Source: Spirosoma fluviale
GTDB taxonomy: Bacteria; Bacteroidota; Bacteroidia; Cytophagales; Spirosomataceae
Direction: 5' to 3'
NCBI GenBank assembly: GCA_945883625.1
Contig: CAMCXW010000016.1
Span: 1 to 46,752 of the forward strand
Length of the DNA: 46,752 nucleotides
Shown: positions 23,839 to 32,442 of the stretch, piece after piece
How positions within the stretch are numbered: position 1 is the stretch's first letter
How the letters are laid out: the number at the start of each line of letters is the position of its first letter
The notes under the pieces: model-generated
The model's database searches: none
The model's input: only the letters and a program-made list of their open reading frames with translations
What the model was told of the DNA's origin: nothing
Translations under genes and position numbers: made by a program

Positions 23839-24648
23839 ATGTCTAAATTACGTATTCTTTACGTTTCCAGCGAGGTAGATCCGTTCCTCAATACTTCCAA
23901 AATAGCTGATTTTGTTCGCGCGTTACCTACTGCAATGCAAGAGCGTGGCATGGAAATTCGAATTTTGGTGCCTCGTTTTGGTTCCATCAATGAACGTAAA
24001 AATCGCTTGCATGAGGTAGTTCGTCTTTCTGGAATTACAATTCCAATGGGAGATGAGGAAAAGCCCTTGACGATTAAAGTAGCAAGTATACCTGCAGCTA
24101 AACTTCAGGTGTACTTTATTGATAATGAGGATTATTTCCAGCGGAAATATGTGCTCACCGATAAGGATGATGCTTTTTATGCTGATAATCACGAGCGTGC
24201 CATATTTTTCTGTAAAGGGGCATTAGAGACTGTTATCAAATTAGGTTGGTCGCCAGATGTAATTCATTGCAATGATTGGATGGCTAGTTTGGTGCCTTTA
24301 TACATTTCAACATATTACCGCAGTCATCCTATATTTAAAGATTCAAAAACAATTTTCTCTCCACACAATTCCGGCTTTGATTTTACGTTTTCATCCGACG
24401 ATTTGAACGAGAAAGTTAAAATAGGTGACATGGATGATTCCGGTTTATCTAGTTTACAGACAGCTGATTATGCTGCATTTATTAAAATTGGGGCAGAGTT
24501 TGCCGATAAAATAGTATCCTTAGAAAATGCGGATAATACCCGTATCCAATCGATAATTGATGAATTTCAAGATAAAACCTTCCAAAATATTGCCGATAAT
24601 GACCTCGATTTCTTCGAAAAAGCCTACATTGAACTGGCTGGCAACTAA
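23839..24648 (+). CDS. Stand-alone N-terminal domain of a glycogen/starch synthase-like (GT5) protein
   Basis: The 269 residues match only the N-terminal Rossmann half of bacterial GlgA: LRILYVSSEVDPF, a long first domain with the PDVIHCNDWMASLVPLYI stretch (the GlgA HxHDWxT region) and TIFSPHNSGFDF. The C-terminal GT domain with the E-x7-E donor site is absent, and full GlgA is about 480 residues. The ADP-glucose binding KxGGL motif near residue 18 is replaced by NTSKIADFV. Such short proteins occur in many Bacteroidota genomes and probably are not glycogen synthases; a regulatory or structural role is open. The 3' end overlaps the DUF4270 gene. Confidence 0.82.
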   Translation: MSKLRILYVSSEVDPFLNTSKIADFVRALPTAMQERGMEIRILVPRFGSINERKNRLHEVVRLSGITIPMGDEEKPLTIKVASIPAAKLQVYFIDNEDYFQRKYVLTDKDDAFYADNHERAIFFCKGALETVIKLGWSPDVIHCNDWMASLVPLYISTYYRSHPIFKDSKTIFSPHNSGFDFTFSSDDLNEKVKIGDMDDSGLSSLQTADYAAFIKIGAEFADKIVSLENADNTRIQSIIDEFQDKTFQNIADNDLDFFEKAYIELAGN

Positions 24649-25969
24649 ATGGTTGGGAATTTTTTCCCTTTTTCTTGCTTCATGTGACACACCTAAAGAA
24701 ATTGGTGCTGATTTATTTAGCGTAGAGGTGGGTTTGAATTTTACGGATACCCTTCAGGTTGAATCGTCTACTGTACTATTGGATTCAATTCAAACGGGCG
24801 GTAGCAATTCATTTTTGATTGGTTCTTATCAGCATCCTGATTTAGGCACTTTCCAGTCATCGTTCTTTGCGCAAATTTCAAATGCAGATACGTTGACTTC
24901 AAAAATTACTTCCATCATGGATTCCGTTCGTATGAGTTTGGTTTATACGAGTTTTCAAGGAGATACATTGCAGCCCCAAACAATTTCGATTTATAAATTA
25001 AAGGACAGTTTAAGTCTTTCGACGAGTTACTTTACGAATTCCAATGTGGCGTATGATGCAAATCCGGTCGCTATACATACGTTTAAACCACGTGTTGTCA
25101 AAGCGCGTTCGTTCAATGGAGATTCCTTAAAATTGGATACATTAACTTTTCGTATGTCAGCTGCATATGGCAATGAATTGATTAAAAACTATACTGATAA
25201 ATCATTGTCTGGTGGTGGTAAATCATTTCGAGCTTCATTTCCTGGTTTGTATATTAAATCCTCGAGTTCCGCAAAAGCCGCTTTATTAGGCTTCTCTCCA
25301 GCTTATTCAAAAATGACACTTTTCTGGCATAATCCGGGTGATACGACTAAGTATTATTTGAATTACTATTTTAGTTTGTCTACTGCAATTTCAGATGAAG
25401 TTCAAGCAAGGTTCAATAAGTTTCAAATAACTAATTCGGGTTCCTTAGCGGCCTTAGTTAAACCGGGTGATGTTTTATCTTCTAAAAGGACGAATAATAC
25501 AACATTCGTACAATCAGGTTCTGGAATTGTAACGCGGATTAAGTTACCCACTTTATTGAATTTATTAGGAAAGAACAATGTCGCGGTCAATAAAGCAGAA
25601 TTGGTTCTAACGGGGTTAGATGCCTTAGATTTAAATAATACTTTGGGCCAGTTAACTTTATTACACGTTGATGGATCAAATAAACCATTGCGCAATTCGA
25701 GTGGTTTAGGTTATGTGGTTTCGGAAGGCGGTGGCGGTATTCAAACAGCAAATTATAATGCTGCCTTTAATAGCTACACGTTTAATATTACGACCGAATT
25801 ACAATCAGTTTTGGCAGGTCGTAAGTCAAACTTAGGTTATTTAGTAACGCCAACCTTAGCGACTTCCTCCAATGGAATGACAAAATTGGTTAGTGAAAGT
25901 GCACGATTCGTGCCACTCAATGCGCTAAAAGCTAAGGTTCGCTTGTATTATTCCTATATTGCCAAATAA
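24599..25969 (+). CDS. DUF4270 family lipoprotein
   Basis: Surface or periplasmic lipoprotein restricted to Bacteroidota, function unknown. A hydrophobic stretch WLGIFSLFLASC ends in a lipobox Cys (residue 29 from this start), followed by DTPKEIGADLF, the typical DUF4270 opening. The rest is beta-rich with paired repeats (TLQVESSTVLLDSIQTGGSN, FLIGSYQHPDLGTFQSSFFAQ). The start is uncertain: ATG at 24599, a TTG at 24629 giving a compact signal peptide, or ATG at 24557. All overlap the preceding GT5-like gene. The nitrilase gene follows 12 nt later. Confidence 0.85.
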   Translation: MTSISSKKPTLNWLATKWLGIFSLFLASCDTPKEIGADLFSVEVGLNFTDTLQVESSTVLLDSIQTGGSNSFLIGSYQHPDLGTFQSSFFAQISNADTLTSKITSIMDSVRMSLVYTSFQGDTLQPQTISIYKLKDSLSLSTSYFTNSNVAYDANPVAIHTFKPRVVKARSFNGDSLKLDTLTFRMSAAYGNELIKNYTDKSLSGGGKSFRASFPGLYIKSSSSAKAALLGFSPAYSKMTLFWHNPGDTTKYYLNYYFSLSTAISDEVQARFNKFQITNSGSLAALVKPGDVLSSKRTNNTTFVQSGSGIVTRIKLPTLLNLLGKNNVAVNKAELVLTGLDALDLNNTLGQLTLLHVDGSNKPLRNSSGLGYVVSEGGGGIQTANYNAAFNSYTFNITTELQSVLAGRKSNLGYLVTPTLATSSNGMTKLVSESARFVPLNALKAKVRLYYSYIAK

Positions 25970-25981
25970 ATTTTCGGCAAC

Positions 25982-26767
25982 ATGTCTCTGTCTAGTTTAA
26001 ACTTACGTGTCAGTTTAGTTCAAACTGATTTAGTTTGGGATAGTCCAATTTCTAACTGCGGGCAGTTAGAGGAACAATTAACTCATTTAGTTGGCAAGAC
26101 TGACCTAATCATCCTACCTGAAATGTTTACCACCGGATTTAGTATGTCGGCATTACATGCTGAAATACCTCAAGGTCCAAGCACGCAATGGATGCTTATG
26201 CAAGCTAAACGCATTCATGCGGTTGTATTGGGTAGTTTAAAAATCAAAGAAAAAAAGGGCTTGGTTAATCGGCTTATAGTCGCTTTCCCGGATGGTTCTA
26301 TTCAGACGTACGATAAAAAACATTTGTTTCGTATGGGTTTGGAGCACGAGAGTTATCAGTCGGGTATTGACAAGTTGGTGTTTACCTATAAAAATTGGCG
26401 TATCGCCCCTTTTATTTGCTATGATTTGCGTTTTCCTGTTTGGTCTCGAAATGTAGATTTGGGATATGATTTGGCAATTTATGTGGCTAATTGGCCTGCA
26501 GCTAGATCGCAAGCTTGGGACGTTTTATTAAAAGCCAGAGCAATCGAAAATTTGGCTTTTGTGGCGGGCGTTAATCGAATTGGAATAGATGGGAATGGGC
26601 TTGAATATGCGGGCCATTCTGCCTTAATATCATTCAAAGGAGAGGAATTAGTGCAATTGGGTTCTGAGGAAACCATCCAACAATACAGTCTTAGTCTCGA
26701 TAGTTTGAAGACATTTAGGGAGACTTTCCCTGCCCATTTAGACGCAGATGCGTTTGAGCTTATTTAG
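25982..26767 (+). CDS. Carbon-nitrogen hydrolase, omega-amidase (Nit2/YafV) type
   Basis: Nitrilase-superfamily amidase of 261 residues with the full triad: Glu47 (ILPEMFTTGFSM), Lys113 (DKKHLFRMG) and Cys146 (APFICYDLRFPVWSR). The TTGFSM segment and the HLFRMGLEHESYQSG loop are like YafV/Nit2 enzymes, which deaminate alpha-ketoglutaramate and alpha-ketosuccinamate left by glutamine transaminases. It probably recycles these keto-amides in the cytosol. The 3' end overlaps the convergent ABC ATPase gene by 8 nt. Confidence 0.88.
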   Translation: MSLSSLNLRVSLVQTDLVWDSPISNCGQLEEQLTHLVGKTDLIILPEMFTTGFSMSALHAEIPQGPSTQWMLMQAKRIHAVVLGSLKIKEKKGLVNRLIVAFPDGSIQTYDKKHLFRMGLEHESYQSGIDKLVFTYKNWRIAPFICYDLRFPVWSRNVDLGYDLAIYVANWPAARSQAWDVLLKARAIENLAFVAGVNRIGIDGNGLEYAGHSALISFKGEELVQLGSEETIQQYSLSLDSLKTFRETFPAHLDADAFELI

Positions 26768-27467
26768 TTTTGTCTTGAAAAAAAGCAGTTAAGCCTCCAG
26801 GGTATGCATTCGCTTCGCTGATGCTACAGTCCGCCATTAATTTTCCCTGATTGATCAATAGAATTCGATCGCAAATACTTTCTACTTCACTTAGTAAGTG
26901 ACTCGAAAATAAAATGGTTTTGTTTGATTTTAATGAAAGGATCAAATGTCGTATTTCCTCCATTTGATTTGGATCGAGTCCGCTAGTAGGTTCATCTAGA
27001 ATTAAGATGTCGGGATTATGAAAAATAGCTTGAGCAATGCCGACGCGCTGTTGGTACCCTTTTGATAATTCGCCTATTTTTTTGGACTGTTCGCGGGAAA
27101 GACCTACTAGTTCAACGACCTCTTGGATGCGTTTTTGGCAATTTTTGTTTGTGTATCCATGTAATTTCCCGATAATCTCTAAAAATTCTTTGACATACAT
27201 TTCGGGATAAACTGGGTTATTTTCAGCTAAATAGCCGATTTGTTTTTTTAGAGCGAGTTCATTTGATTGAATTTCAATTCCCTGAATTTGTGCTGATCCT
27301 TCAGTTGGTGGTAGCAAACCAACCAGCATTTTTAGGGTACTTGATTTTCCTGCACCATTGGGCCCTAAGAATCCTATAATTTCTCCTGGTTGTGCTTGAA
27401 AATTCAAACCTTGTACAGCCCATTGTTGGCCATATTTTTTACCTAAATTTGAAACTAAAATCGGCAT
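26760..27467 (-). CDS. ABC transporter ATP-binding protein, GldA-like
   Basis: Cytosolic ATPase subunit of 235 residues. Walker A is GPNGAGKS (35-42), the ABC signature appears as LSKGYQQR (134-141, with SKGY in place of LSGGQ as in GldA/NatA-type proteins), and Walker B is LILDEPTSGLDP (155-166), followed by the switch SSHLLSEVE. It resembles GldA, the ATPase of the gliding-motility exporter, but lacks the roughly 60-residue C-terminal extension of typical GldA. No permease gene is adjacent. It could be another drug- or lipid-export ATPase. Confidence 0.82.
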   Translation of the reverse strand: MPILVSNLGKKYGQQWAVQGLNFQAQPGEIIGFLGPNGAGKSSTLKMLVGLLPPTEGSAQIQGIEIQSNELALKKQIGYLAENNPVYPEMYVKEFLEIIGKLHGYTNKNCQKRIQEVVELVGLSREQSKKIGELSKGYQQRVGIAQAIFHNPDILILDEPTSGLDPNQMEEIRHLILSLKSNKTILFSSHLLSEVESICDRILLINQGKLMADCSISEANAYPGGLTAFFQDKTK

Positions 27468-27492
27468 AGCTGTTAAGGCATATTTTATCTGA

Positions 27493-27500
27493 CAAAGGTA
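27493..27500 (-). promoter_or_regulatory. -7 promoter element (TACCTTTG) for the ABC ATPase gene
   Basis: Minus-strand TACCTTTG lies 25 nt before the ATG at 27467. It mirrors an identical box for ribBA on the plus strand 23 nt away. Confidence 0.45.
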
Positions 27501-27523
27501 GGAAAATGGGAACTAATTCTGAT

Positions 27524-27531
27524 TACCTTTG
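27524..27531 (+). promoter_or_regulatory. -7 promoter element (TACCTTTG) for ribBA
   Basis: TACCTTTG lies 24 nt before the chosen ATG at 27556. An in-frame upstream ATG at 27529 overlaps the box, which argues against that longer start. Confidence 0.5.
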
Positions 27532-27555
27532 TGTTTTCGTTTCAAAATCAAATTC

Positions 27556-28776
27556 ATGCAAGAGGAAAGTATACGTTTAGATCGTATTGAGGATGCCATT
27601 GAGGATATTCGTCAAGGCAAAATGATTATTGTTGCTGATGATGAAAATCGGGAAAATGAGGGTGATTTAATTTGCGCCTCTGAGGCAATTACACCAGAAA
27701 TAGTCAATTTCATGATTCGAGAGGCGCGTGGACTGATGTGCGTTTCGTTGACTAATGAGCGTTGTGCTGAGTTGGGACTCGAAATGATGGTTGATCAAAA
27801 TACAACTTCGCACGAAACTCCGTTTACGGTATCTGTGGACTTATTAGGGAATGGATGTACGACGGGGATTTCTGCGCAGGATCGATCAAAGACGATTCGA
27901 GCTTTAGTAGATCCCAATACTCAGCCCACCGACTTAGGGCGTCCGGGTCATATTTTTCCGCTTAAAAGTAAATCCGAAGGGGTTTTGCGGCGAACTGGGC
28001 ACACGGAGGCTTCTATGGATTTTGCCAAATTAGCCGGATTTAAACCCTCAGGTGTTTTAATTGAAATTCTAAATGAGGATGGTTCCATGGCACGCCTACC
28101 TGATTTACGCACAATTGCGGATAAGTTCAATCTTAAGTTGGTGACCATCAAAGATTTAATTGAATATCGATTAAGTACAGAATCGTTAATCCAGCGTGAA
28201 ATTGGCGTCGATATGCCTACTGAATGGGGTCATTTTGATTTGATTGCTTTTAAGCAAAAAAATACGGATGATACACATTTAGCTTTAATTAAAGGTACTT
28301 GGGAGAAAGATGAACCAGTATTAGTTCGTGTACACAGTTCGTGTGTAACTGGTGATATCTTTGGGTCTTGTCGGTGCGATTGCGGTGGTCAGCTCCATAA
28401 AGCCATGGAAATGGTTGAAAAAGCGGGTAAAGGCGTTGTTTTATACATGTTTCAAGAAGGTCGGGGAATTGGTTTGTTGAACAAACTAAAAGCATATAAA
28501 TTACAAGAATTAGGTAGGGATACTGTGGAAGCTAATTTGGAGTTAGGCTTTGCAATGGACGAGCGTGATTATGGAGTAGGGGCACAAATTTTACGTGATT
28601 TGGGCGTACATAAGATTCGGTTGATTTCGAATAATCCGAAAAAGCGGGCAGGACTCCTGGGATATGGATTAGAGATTGTTGAAAGTCTCCCAATTGAAAT
28701 TGCTTCAAATCCACACAATGAAGCTTACTTAACCACCAAGCGTGATAAGATGGGTCACACCATTTTGAAATCATAA
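27556..28776 (+). CDS. ribBA: Bifunctional 3,4-dihydroxy-2-butanone-4-phosphate synthase / GTP cyclohydrolase II
   Basis: Supplies both precursors of riboflavin. The N-terminal RibB domain (about 1-205) makes DHBP from ribulose-5-phosphate: [17 protein letters not shown] (acidic metal-binding loop), [21 protein letters not shown], and [20 protein letters not shown] with HTEAS. The C-terminal RibA domain (about 207-406) opens GTP: the zinc ligands are in [20 protein letters not shown], then [20 protein letters not shown] and [11 protein letters not shown]. All key residues are present, so both activities are likely. The frame is open back to an ATG at 27529, but the first nine residues there are unconserved. 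No FMN riboswitch is seen in the short leader. Confidence 0.95.
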   Translation: MQEESIRLDRIEDAIEDIRQGKMIIVADDENRENEGDLICASEAITPEIVNFMIREARGLMCVSLTNERCAELGLEMMVDQNTTSHETPFTVSVDLLGNGCTTGISAQDRSKTIRALVDPNTQPTDLGRPGHIFPLKSKSEGVLRRTGHTEASMDFAKLAGFKPSGVLIEILNEDGSMARLPDLRTIADKFNLKLVTIKDLIEYRLSTESLIQREIGVDMPTEWGHFDLIAFKQKNTDDTHLALIKGTWEKDEPVLVRVHSSCVTGDIFGSCRCDCGGQLHKAMEMVEKAGKGVVLYMFQEGRGIGLLNKLKAYKLQELGRDTVEANLELGFAMDERDYGVGAQILRDLGVHKIRLISNNPKKRAGLLGYGLEIVESLPIEIASNPHNEAYLTTKRDKMGHTILKS

Positions 28777-28809
28777 AAAAAGCTCCTGATGACTATCAGG
28801 AGCTTTTTT
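28775..28809. terminator. Bidirectional terminator between ribBA and the SPFH gene
   Basis: AAAAAAGCTCCTGAT and ATCAGGAGCTTTTTT form a perfect stem around a GACT loop, with A-run and T-run on either side, so it can end transcription of both convergent genes. The ribBA stop codon lies at its edge. Confidence 0.9.
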
Positions 28810-28810
28810 G

Positions 28811-29716
28811 TTAATTATTTCCAAGTATGATTGGGGTTGATTTTCCACCTCCCATGATGATTACCTTGGTATTGGGTGATTTAGCTAATTCTTTTTGAGC
28901 AATGATAGCTTCATATTGCAATTGTTTGTCGCTAAGACCTGTAGAAAGAATTTTCTGATAATCCGCGATACCTTGCGCTTCTACTCGTTTACGTTCTGCT
29001 TCTTGCTTCTCTTTTTGTAAGACAAATTGCATCTTTTGAGCATCCTGCTCCGCATTAATTTTAGATTCGATCGTTTGCTTAACGGAGTTAGGTAAATTGA
29101 TATTGCGAATTAGCAATTGTTCAAGAACTAGTCCACGCTTTTTGAAATTCTTTTCTATATCTGCATAAATTCTGTTTTGGAATTCATTGCGTTTTAACGA
29201 ATATAATCCCACGGCATCATAATAGACAGCATTGTCACGAATCATGGTACGTGTAACTGGGCGAACAATTTTGTCACGGTAATCTTCTCCAATTTCTTTT
29301 AAAATGCGTGGAGTTTCTGAAGGTAAAATGCGGTATAGGATGGTTAGGTCTACAACTACCTCAAGTCCATCTGCCGTTAATACGCGAATGGCGTCATCTC
29401 CGCTTTTATCTCCTTCATCGTGTACTGCTGACATCGTATAGTTTTGCGTTTTGGTATCAAAAATGGTGACTGTGGCAATTGGATTGACAAAATTTAATCC
29501 ACTTGTTAAGGTTTGATTTTGAACTTTACCAAAGATGCTTTGTACGCCAACTTCCCCCGCGTTCACTTGTTTGATTACGGAGGTTGAGATACCTAACAAA
29601 AAAAGAACAATTGCGACGATCCGTAAAGAATTCGCATACTTTGAGAAAACTAAATTAGGGTTTGCGATGGCGCGACTTGCTATGAATAAAATAACGCCGA
29701 TAAATATAAAAAACAT
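28811..29716 (-). CDS. Prohibitin-like SPFH/band 7 membrane protein
   Basis: The 301 residues start with a hydrophobic pair of segments (about 2-15 and 29-48), then the SPFH domain (KQVNAGEVGVQSIFGKVQNQ through RPVTRTMIRDNAVYYDAVGLYS) and a long charged coiled-coil (about 220-265, rich in Glu, Gln and Lys, EKEKQEAERKRVEAQGIADYQ). It ends in a hydrophobic VIIMGGGKSTPIILG tail. Such proteins form ring-like membrane scaffolds and often control AAA proteases (HflKC with FtsH). Prohibitin 1 is the closest pattern. It stands alone on the minus strand, divergent from the mlaF-like gene. Confidence 0.88.
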   Translation of the reverse strand: MFFIFIGVILFIASRAIANPNLVFSKYANSLRIVAIVLFLLGISTSVIKQVNAGEVGVQSIFGKVQNQTLTSGLNFVNPIATVTIFDTKTQNYTMSAVHDEGDKSGDDAIRVLTADGLEVVVDLTILYRILPSETPRILKEIGEDYRDKIVRPVTRTMIRDNAVYYDAVGLYSLKRNEFQNRIYADIEKNFKKRGLVLEQLLIRNINLPNSVKQTIESKINAEQDAQKMQFVLQKEKQEAERKRVEAQGIADYQKILSTGLSDKQLQYEAIIAQKELAKSPNTKVIIMGGGKSTPIILGNN

Positions 29717-29849
29717 AGGTTAGTGATTTAGGTTTTGTCTCTGAGAGAACACAATAGTACAAATAATTTGCTTGTAAAGATAGAAGTAAAATTAGTTTAT
29801 AAGTTTTTGGGACTCTTATTTTGCCAACGATTATTTGGCAAAAAATCCC

Positions 29850-29857
29850 TAATTTTG
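29850..29857 (+). promoter_or_regulatory. -7 promoter element (TAATTTTG) touching the mlaF start
   Basis: TAATTTTG ends 3 nt before the ATG at 29861. If real, the mRNA would be essentially leaderless. TTG boxes nearby give spacers of 12 or 26 nt, both off consensus, so support is partial. Confidence 0.35.
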
Positions 29858-29860
29858 GGC

Positions 29861-30589
29861 ATGATTGAGATCAAAAATATTCATAAAGAATTTGATGGCC
29901 GCATAGTTTTGGATGACATTAGCGCTGTTTTTAAACAGGGTAAAGTTAATATGGTGATTGGAGGTAGCGGTACAGGTAAGTCAGTTCTTTTAAAATGTAT
30001 GATTGGGATTTTAACACCTGAGCGTGGTGCTGTCATGTATGACGGGCGAGACTTTATCAAATCTGATCTAGATCAAGTGAAGGAAATTAGGCGTGAAATG
30101 GGTGTTTTATTTCAAGGTGGGGCTCTTTTTGATTCCAAGACTGTTCTCGAAAATGTTCGTTTTCCCTTGGATATATTGACTTCCCAAACCCCTGAGGAAA
30201 AAAATAAACAAGCCATGTTATGTTTGCAGCGCGTCGGCTTAGAAGCATCTGCTCATCAAATGCCCTCAGATATTTCAGGTGGAATGAAAAAACGCGTTGG
30301 TATTGCTCGGGCTATCGTCATGAATCCCAAATACCTATTTTGCGATGAACCTAATTCGGGATTAGACCCTTTAACGGCTGTTAAAATTGATTTACTAATC
30401 CAAGAAATTACAAAAGAATTTAATATTACTACGATTGTGATCTCTCATGATATGAATTCAGTCATGCGTATGGGTGAGTATATTATTTTTTTAAAGGATG
30501 GTAAAAAGTGTTGGGAGGGTAATTCAGCGAATATTCTTCAAACGGAGACTCCAGATTTACAAGAATTTTTATCTACGAAATTAACCTAA
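29861..30589 (+). CDS. mlaF: ABC transporter ATP-binding protein, MlaF-like
   Basis: ATPase of the Mla phospholipid transport system, which moves phospholipids between the two membranes. The 242 residues have Walker A GGSGTGKS (34-41), Q-loop LFQGGALFDSKTV (the family's conserved GALF-D-S), signature SGGMKKR (139-145), and Walker B with CDEPNSGLDP (161-170); E-P-N/T-SGLDP and SGGMKKRV are hallmarks of MlaF/TTG2A. The start ATG at 29861 was chosen; the frame is open 126 nt further up but that part is not conserved. The permease mlaE and the MCE protein mlaD are not adjacent here. murB follows after 1 nt. Confidence 0.88.
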   Translation: MIEIKNIHKEFDGRIVLDDISAVFKQGKVNMVIGGSGTGKSVLLKCMIGILTPERGAVMYDGRDFIKSDLDQVKEIRREMGVLFQGGALFDSKTVLENVRFPLDILTSQTPEEKNKQAMLCLQRVGLEASAHQMPSDISGGMKKRVGIARAIVMNPKYLFCDEPNSGLDPLTAVKIDLLIQEITKEFNITTIVISHDMNSVMRMGEYIIFLKDGKKCWEGNSANILQTETPDLQEFLSTKLT

Positions 30590-30590
30590 T

Positions 30591-31631
30591 ATGCCTCAAG
30601 TTTATTCGGCACCGTTTGTCGTAGAAAATGTATCGTTGAAGCAATACAATACCTTTGGGATTGATGTATCAGCTCGCTATTTTGTTGAAATCAATCATTT
30701 GCAAGAATACGTGCAGTTAATTCACGAACAAAAATATGCGCATATTGACCACATGTTTGTAGGTGGAGGAAGTAATTTACTGTTGACTCAGGATGTGAAT
30801 GCCTTAGTTGTTAAAATTTCGTTTGCTGGAATTGAGGTACTTGACGAATCAGCTGATTTTGTGTGGGTTCGTGCAGGTTCAGGTGTTAATTGGCATGATT
30901 TTGTTCAATATGCAGTTGATCACCAGTGGGCAGGTATTGAGAATTTATCGCTCATTCCAGGTACAGTTGGTGCAGCACCCATGCAAAATATAGGCGCCTA
31001 TGGGGTAGAAATTAAAGACACATTTGATCATTTGGAAGCCCTAAATTTAGAAACATTACTCATTGAGCGATTTGATTCGGAGGCATGCCAATTTGGCTAC
31101 CGAGAAAGTTATTTTAAACATGCCGGTAAAGGACGTTATTTGATCGCTTCTGTATGTTTTAAATTAGCCAAAAAGCCAACACTCCATATTTCGTATGGCG
31201 CTATAAAAGATGTTTTAACTACAAATGGTATTGTCAATCCAGGGATTCGCGAGGTTGCTGATGCGGTGATTTCGATCCGAAAAAGCAAATTGCCTGATCC
31301 AAAAGACATAGGTAATTCTGGGAGCTTTTTTAAAAACCCTACGGTTTCAGCTGCCGAATCAATCCGATTGCAGCATGATTTTCCAGGTATTCCGCATTAT
31401 GCTGTACCGGAAAGTACGGATATAAAGTTTCCAGCTGGCTGGTGTATTGAACAAGCTGGGTGGAAAGGTTACCGCTCAGGTGATGCCGGTGTCCATGTAA
31501 ATCAAGCTTTGGTACTTGTGAATTATGGTCAAGCAACAGGCGTTGAGATTAAAGAATTATCGGAGCAAATAAAAGCGTCCGTATTAGCTAAATTTGGTGT
31601 GCCGTTGGAGACCGAAGTAAACATTATTTAA
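30591..31631 (+). CDS. murB: UDP-N-acetylmuramate dehydrogenase
   Basis: FAD enzyme that reduces UDP-GlcNAc-enolpyruvate to UDP-MurNAc in peptidoglycan synthesis. The 346 residues begin with the family's NTFGIDVSARYFVEI. The FAD-binding site is VGGGSNLLL (57-65); LIPGTVGAAPMQNIGAYGVE is the second signature; GNSGSFFKNP carries the catalytic Ser; PAGWCIEQAGWKG and VHVNQALVLVN follow near the C terminus. The Tyr loop FGYRESYFK marks the type I (E. coli-like) enzyme. It sits in a tight operon with mlaF upstream (1 nt) and kdsA downstream (1 nt), all serving the envelope. Confidence 0.95.
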   Translation: MPQVYSAPFVVENVSLKQYNTFGIDVSARYFVEINHLQEYVQLIHEQKYAHIDHMFVGGGSNLLLTQDVNALVVKISFAGIEVLDESADFVWVRAGSGVNWHDFVQYAVDHQWAGIENLSLIPGTVGAAPMQNIGAYGVEIKDTFDHLEALNLETLLIERFDSEACQFGYRESYFKHAGKGRYLIASVCFKLAKKPTLHISYGAIKDVLTTNGIVNPGIREVADAVISIRKSKLPDPKDIGNSGSFFKNPTVSAAESIRLQHDFPGIPHYAVPESTDIKFPAGWCIEQAGWKGYRSGDAGVHVNQALVLVNYGQATGVEIKELSEQIKASVLAKFGVPLETEVNII

Positions 31632-31632
31632 C

Positions 31633-32442
31633 ATGCAGTTACCTAGTTTAGCCTCCATAGGGAAAGGCCCCTTTTTTTTAATGGCAGGAAGCTGTGCGAT
31701 TGAAAGTAACGATTTAGCTTTTGAAATAGCTGAACGTATTCATGTTATTACCAAATCGATGGGGATTCCCTATATTTTTAAAGGTTCCTATCGCAAGGCT
31801 AATCGAACGAAAATCGATTCATTTACAGGGATTGGGGATATTAAGGCACTCGAAATTTTAAAAGCAGTCGGTGATCATTACGACATTCCTACCGTCACTG
31901 ACATTCACGAAAGTGGCGAAGCGGCCATGGCAGCTGCTTATGTGGATGTACTTCAAATTCCAGCTTTTTTATGCCGACAAACAGATTTGTTGGCCGCCGC
32001 AGCCCAAACCGGTAAAGCTGTCAATATAAAGAAAGGGCAATTTATGTCGGGAGCTTCGATGAAATTTGCCGTTGAAAAAGTGCTCCATGAAAATCCCAAT
32101 GCACTTGTTTACCTAACAGACCGCGGGAATTCGTTTGGTTATGGTGATTTAGTAGTTGATTACCGTAATCTGCCCGAAATGGCTTCCTTAGGTGTACCTG
32201 TTATAATGGATTGCACACACTCGTTACAGCGTCCCAATCAAGGGAATGGCGTGACGGGTGGCCTACCAGCCTTAATTGAAACAATAGCTAAAGCGGCCAT
32301 TGCCGTGAGTGCTGATGGTATTTTTATTGAGACTCACCCAAATCCCGCAGTCGCAAAGTCAGATGGAGCTAATATGCTTCCGTTGGACCAACTAGAGCGA
32401 TTACTCGAAAAATTAATGAAAGTGCGTGAAGCTATTGTTTAA
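31633..32442 (+). CDS. kdsA: 3-deoxy-8-phosphooctulonate synthase
   Basis: Condenses phosphoenolpyruvate with arabinose-5-phosphate to KDO-8-phosphate, needed for lipid A-core. The 269 residues show MAGSCAIES (PEP-site start), YIFKGSYRKANRTKIDSFTGIG (the KANRTS-type motif that defines KdsA over DAHP synthase), VTDIHE, PAFLCRQTDLL, NIKKGQFMS, and FIETHPNPAVAKSDGANMLP. Length is slightly under the 280 usual. It ends the mlaF-murB-kdsA unit, and its stop codon overlaps that of the convergent gene by 4 nt (TTAA). Confidence 0.95.
   Translation: MQLPSLASIGKGPFFLMAGSCAIESNDLAFEIAERIHVITKSMGIPYIFKGSYRKANRTKIDSFTGIGDIKALEILKAVGDHYDIPTVTDIHESGEAAMAAAYVDVLQIPAFLCRQTDLLAAAAQTGKAVNIKKGQFMSGASMKFAVEKVLHENPNALVYLTDRGNSFGYGDLVVDYRNLPEMASLGVPVIMDCTHSLQRPNQGNGVTGGLPALIETIAKAAIAVSADGIFIETHPNPAVAKSDGANMLPLDQLERLLEKLMKVREAIV

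Noticed and set aside
23839-25969. Glycogen synthase broken by a frameshift
   Set aside because: The sequence after the GT5-like domain shows no GT1-type second domain in any frame; it is an intact DUF4270 lipoprotein gene.
27467-27556. FMN riboswitch ahead of ribBA
   Set aside because: The predicted leader is only about 25 nt, far too short for the FMN element, and no matching conserved blocks were seen.
29735-29860. Longer start for the mlaF-like gene at 29735
   Set aside because: The first 42 residues are unconserved and reach into the region in front of the divergent SPFH gene; MIEIKNIHKEF at 29861 is the normal ABC start.
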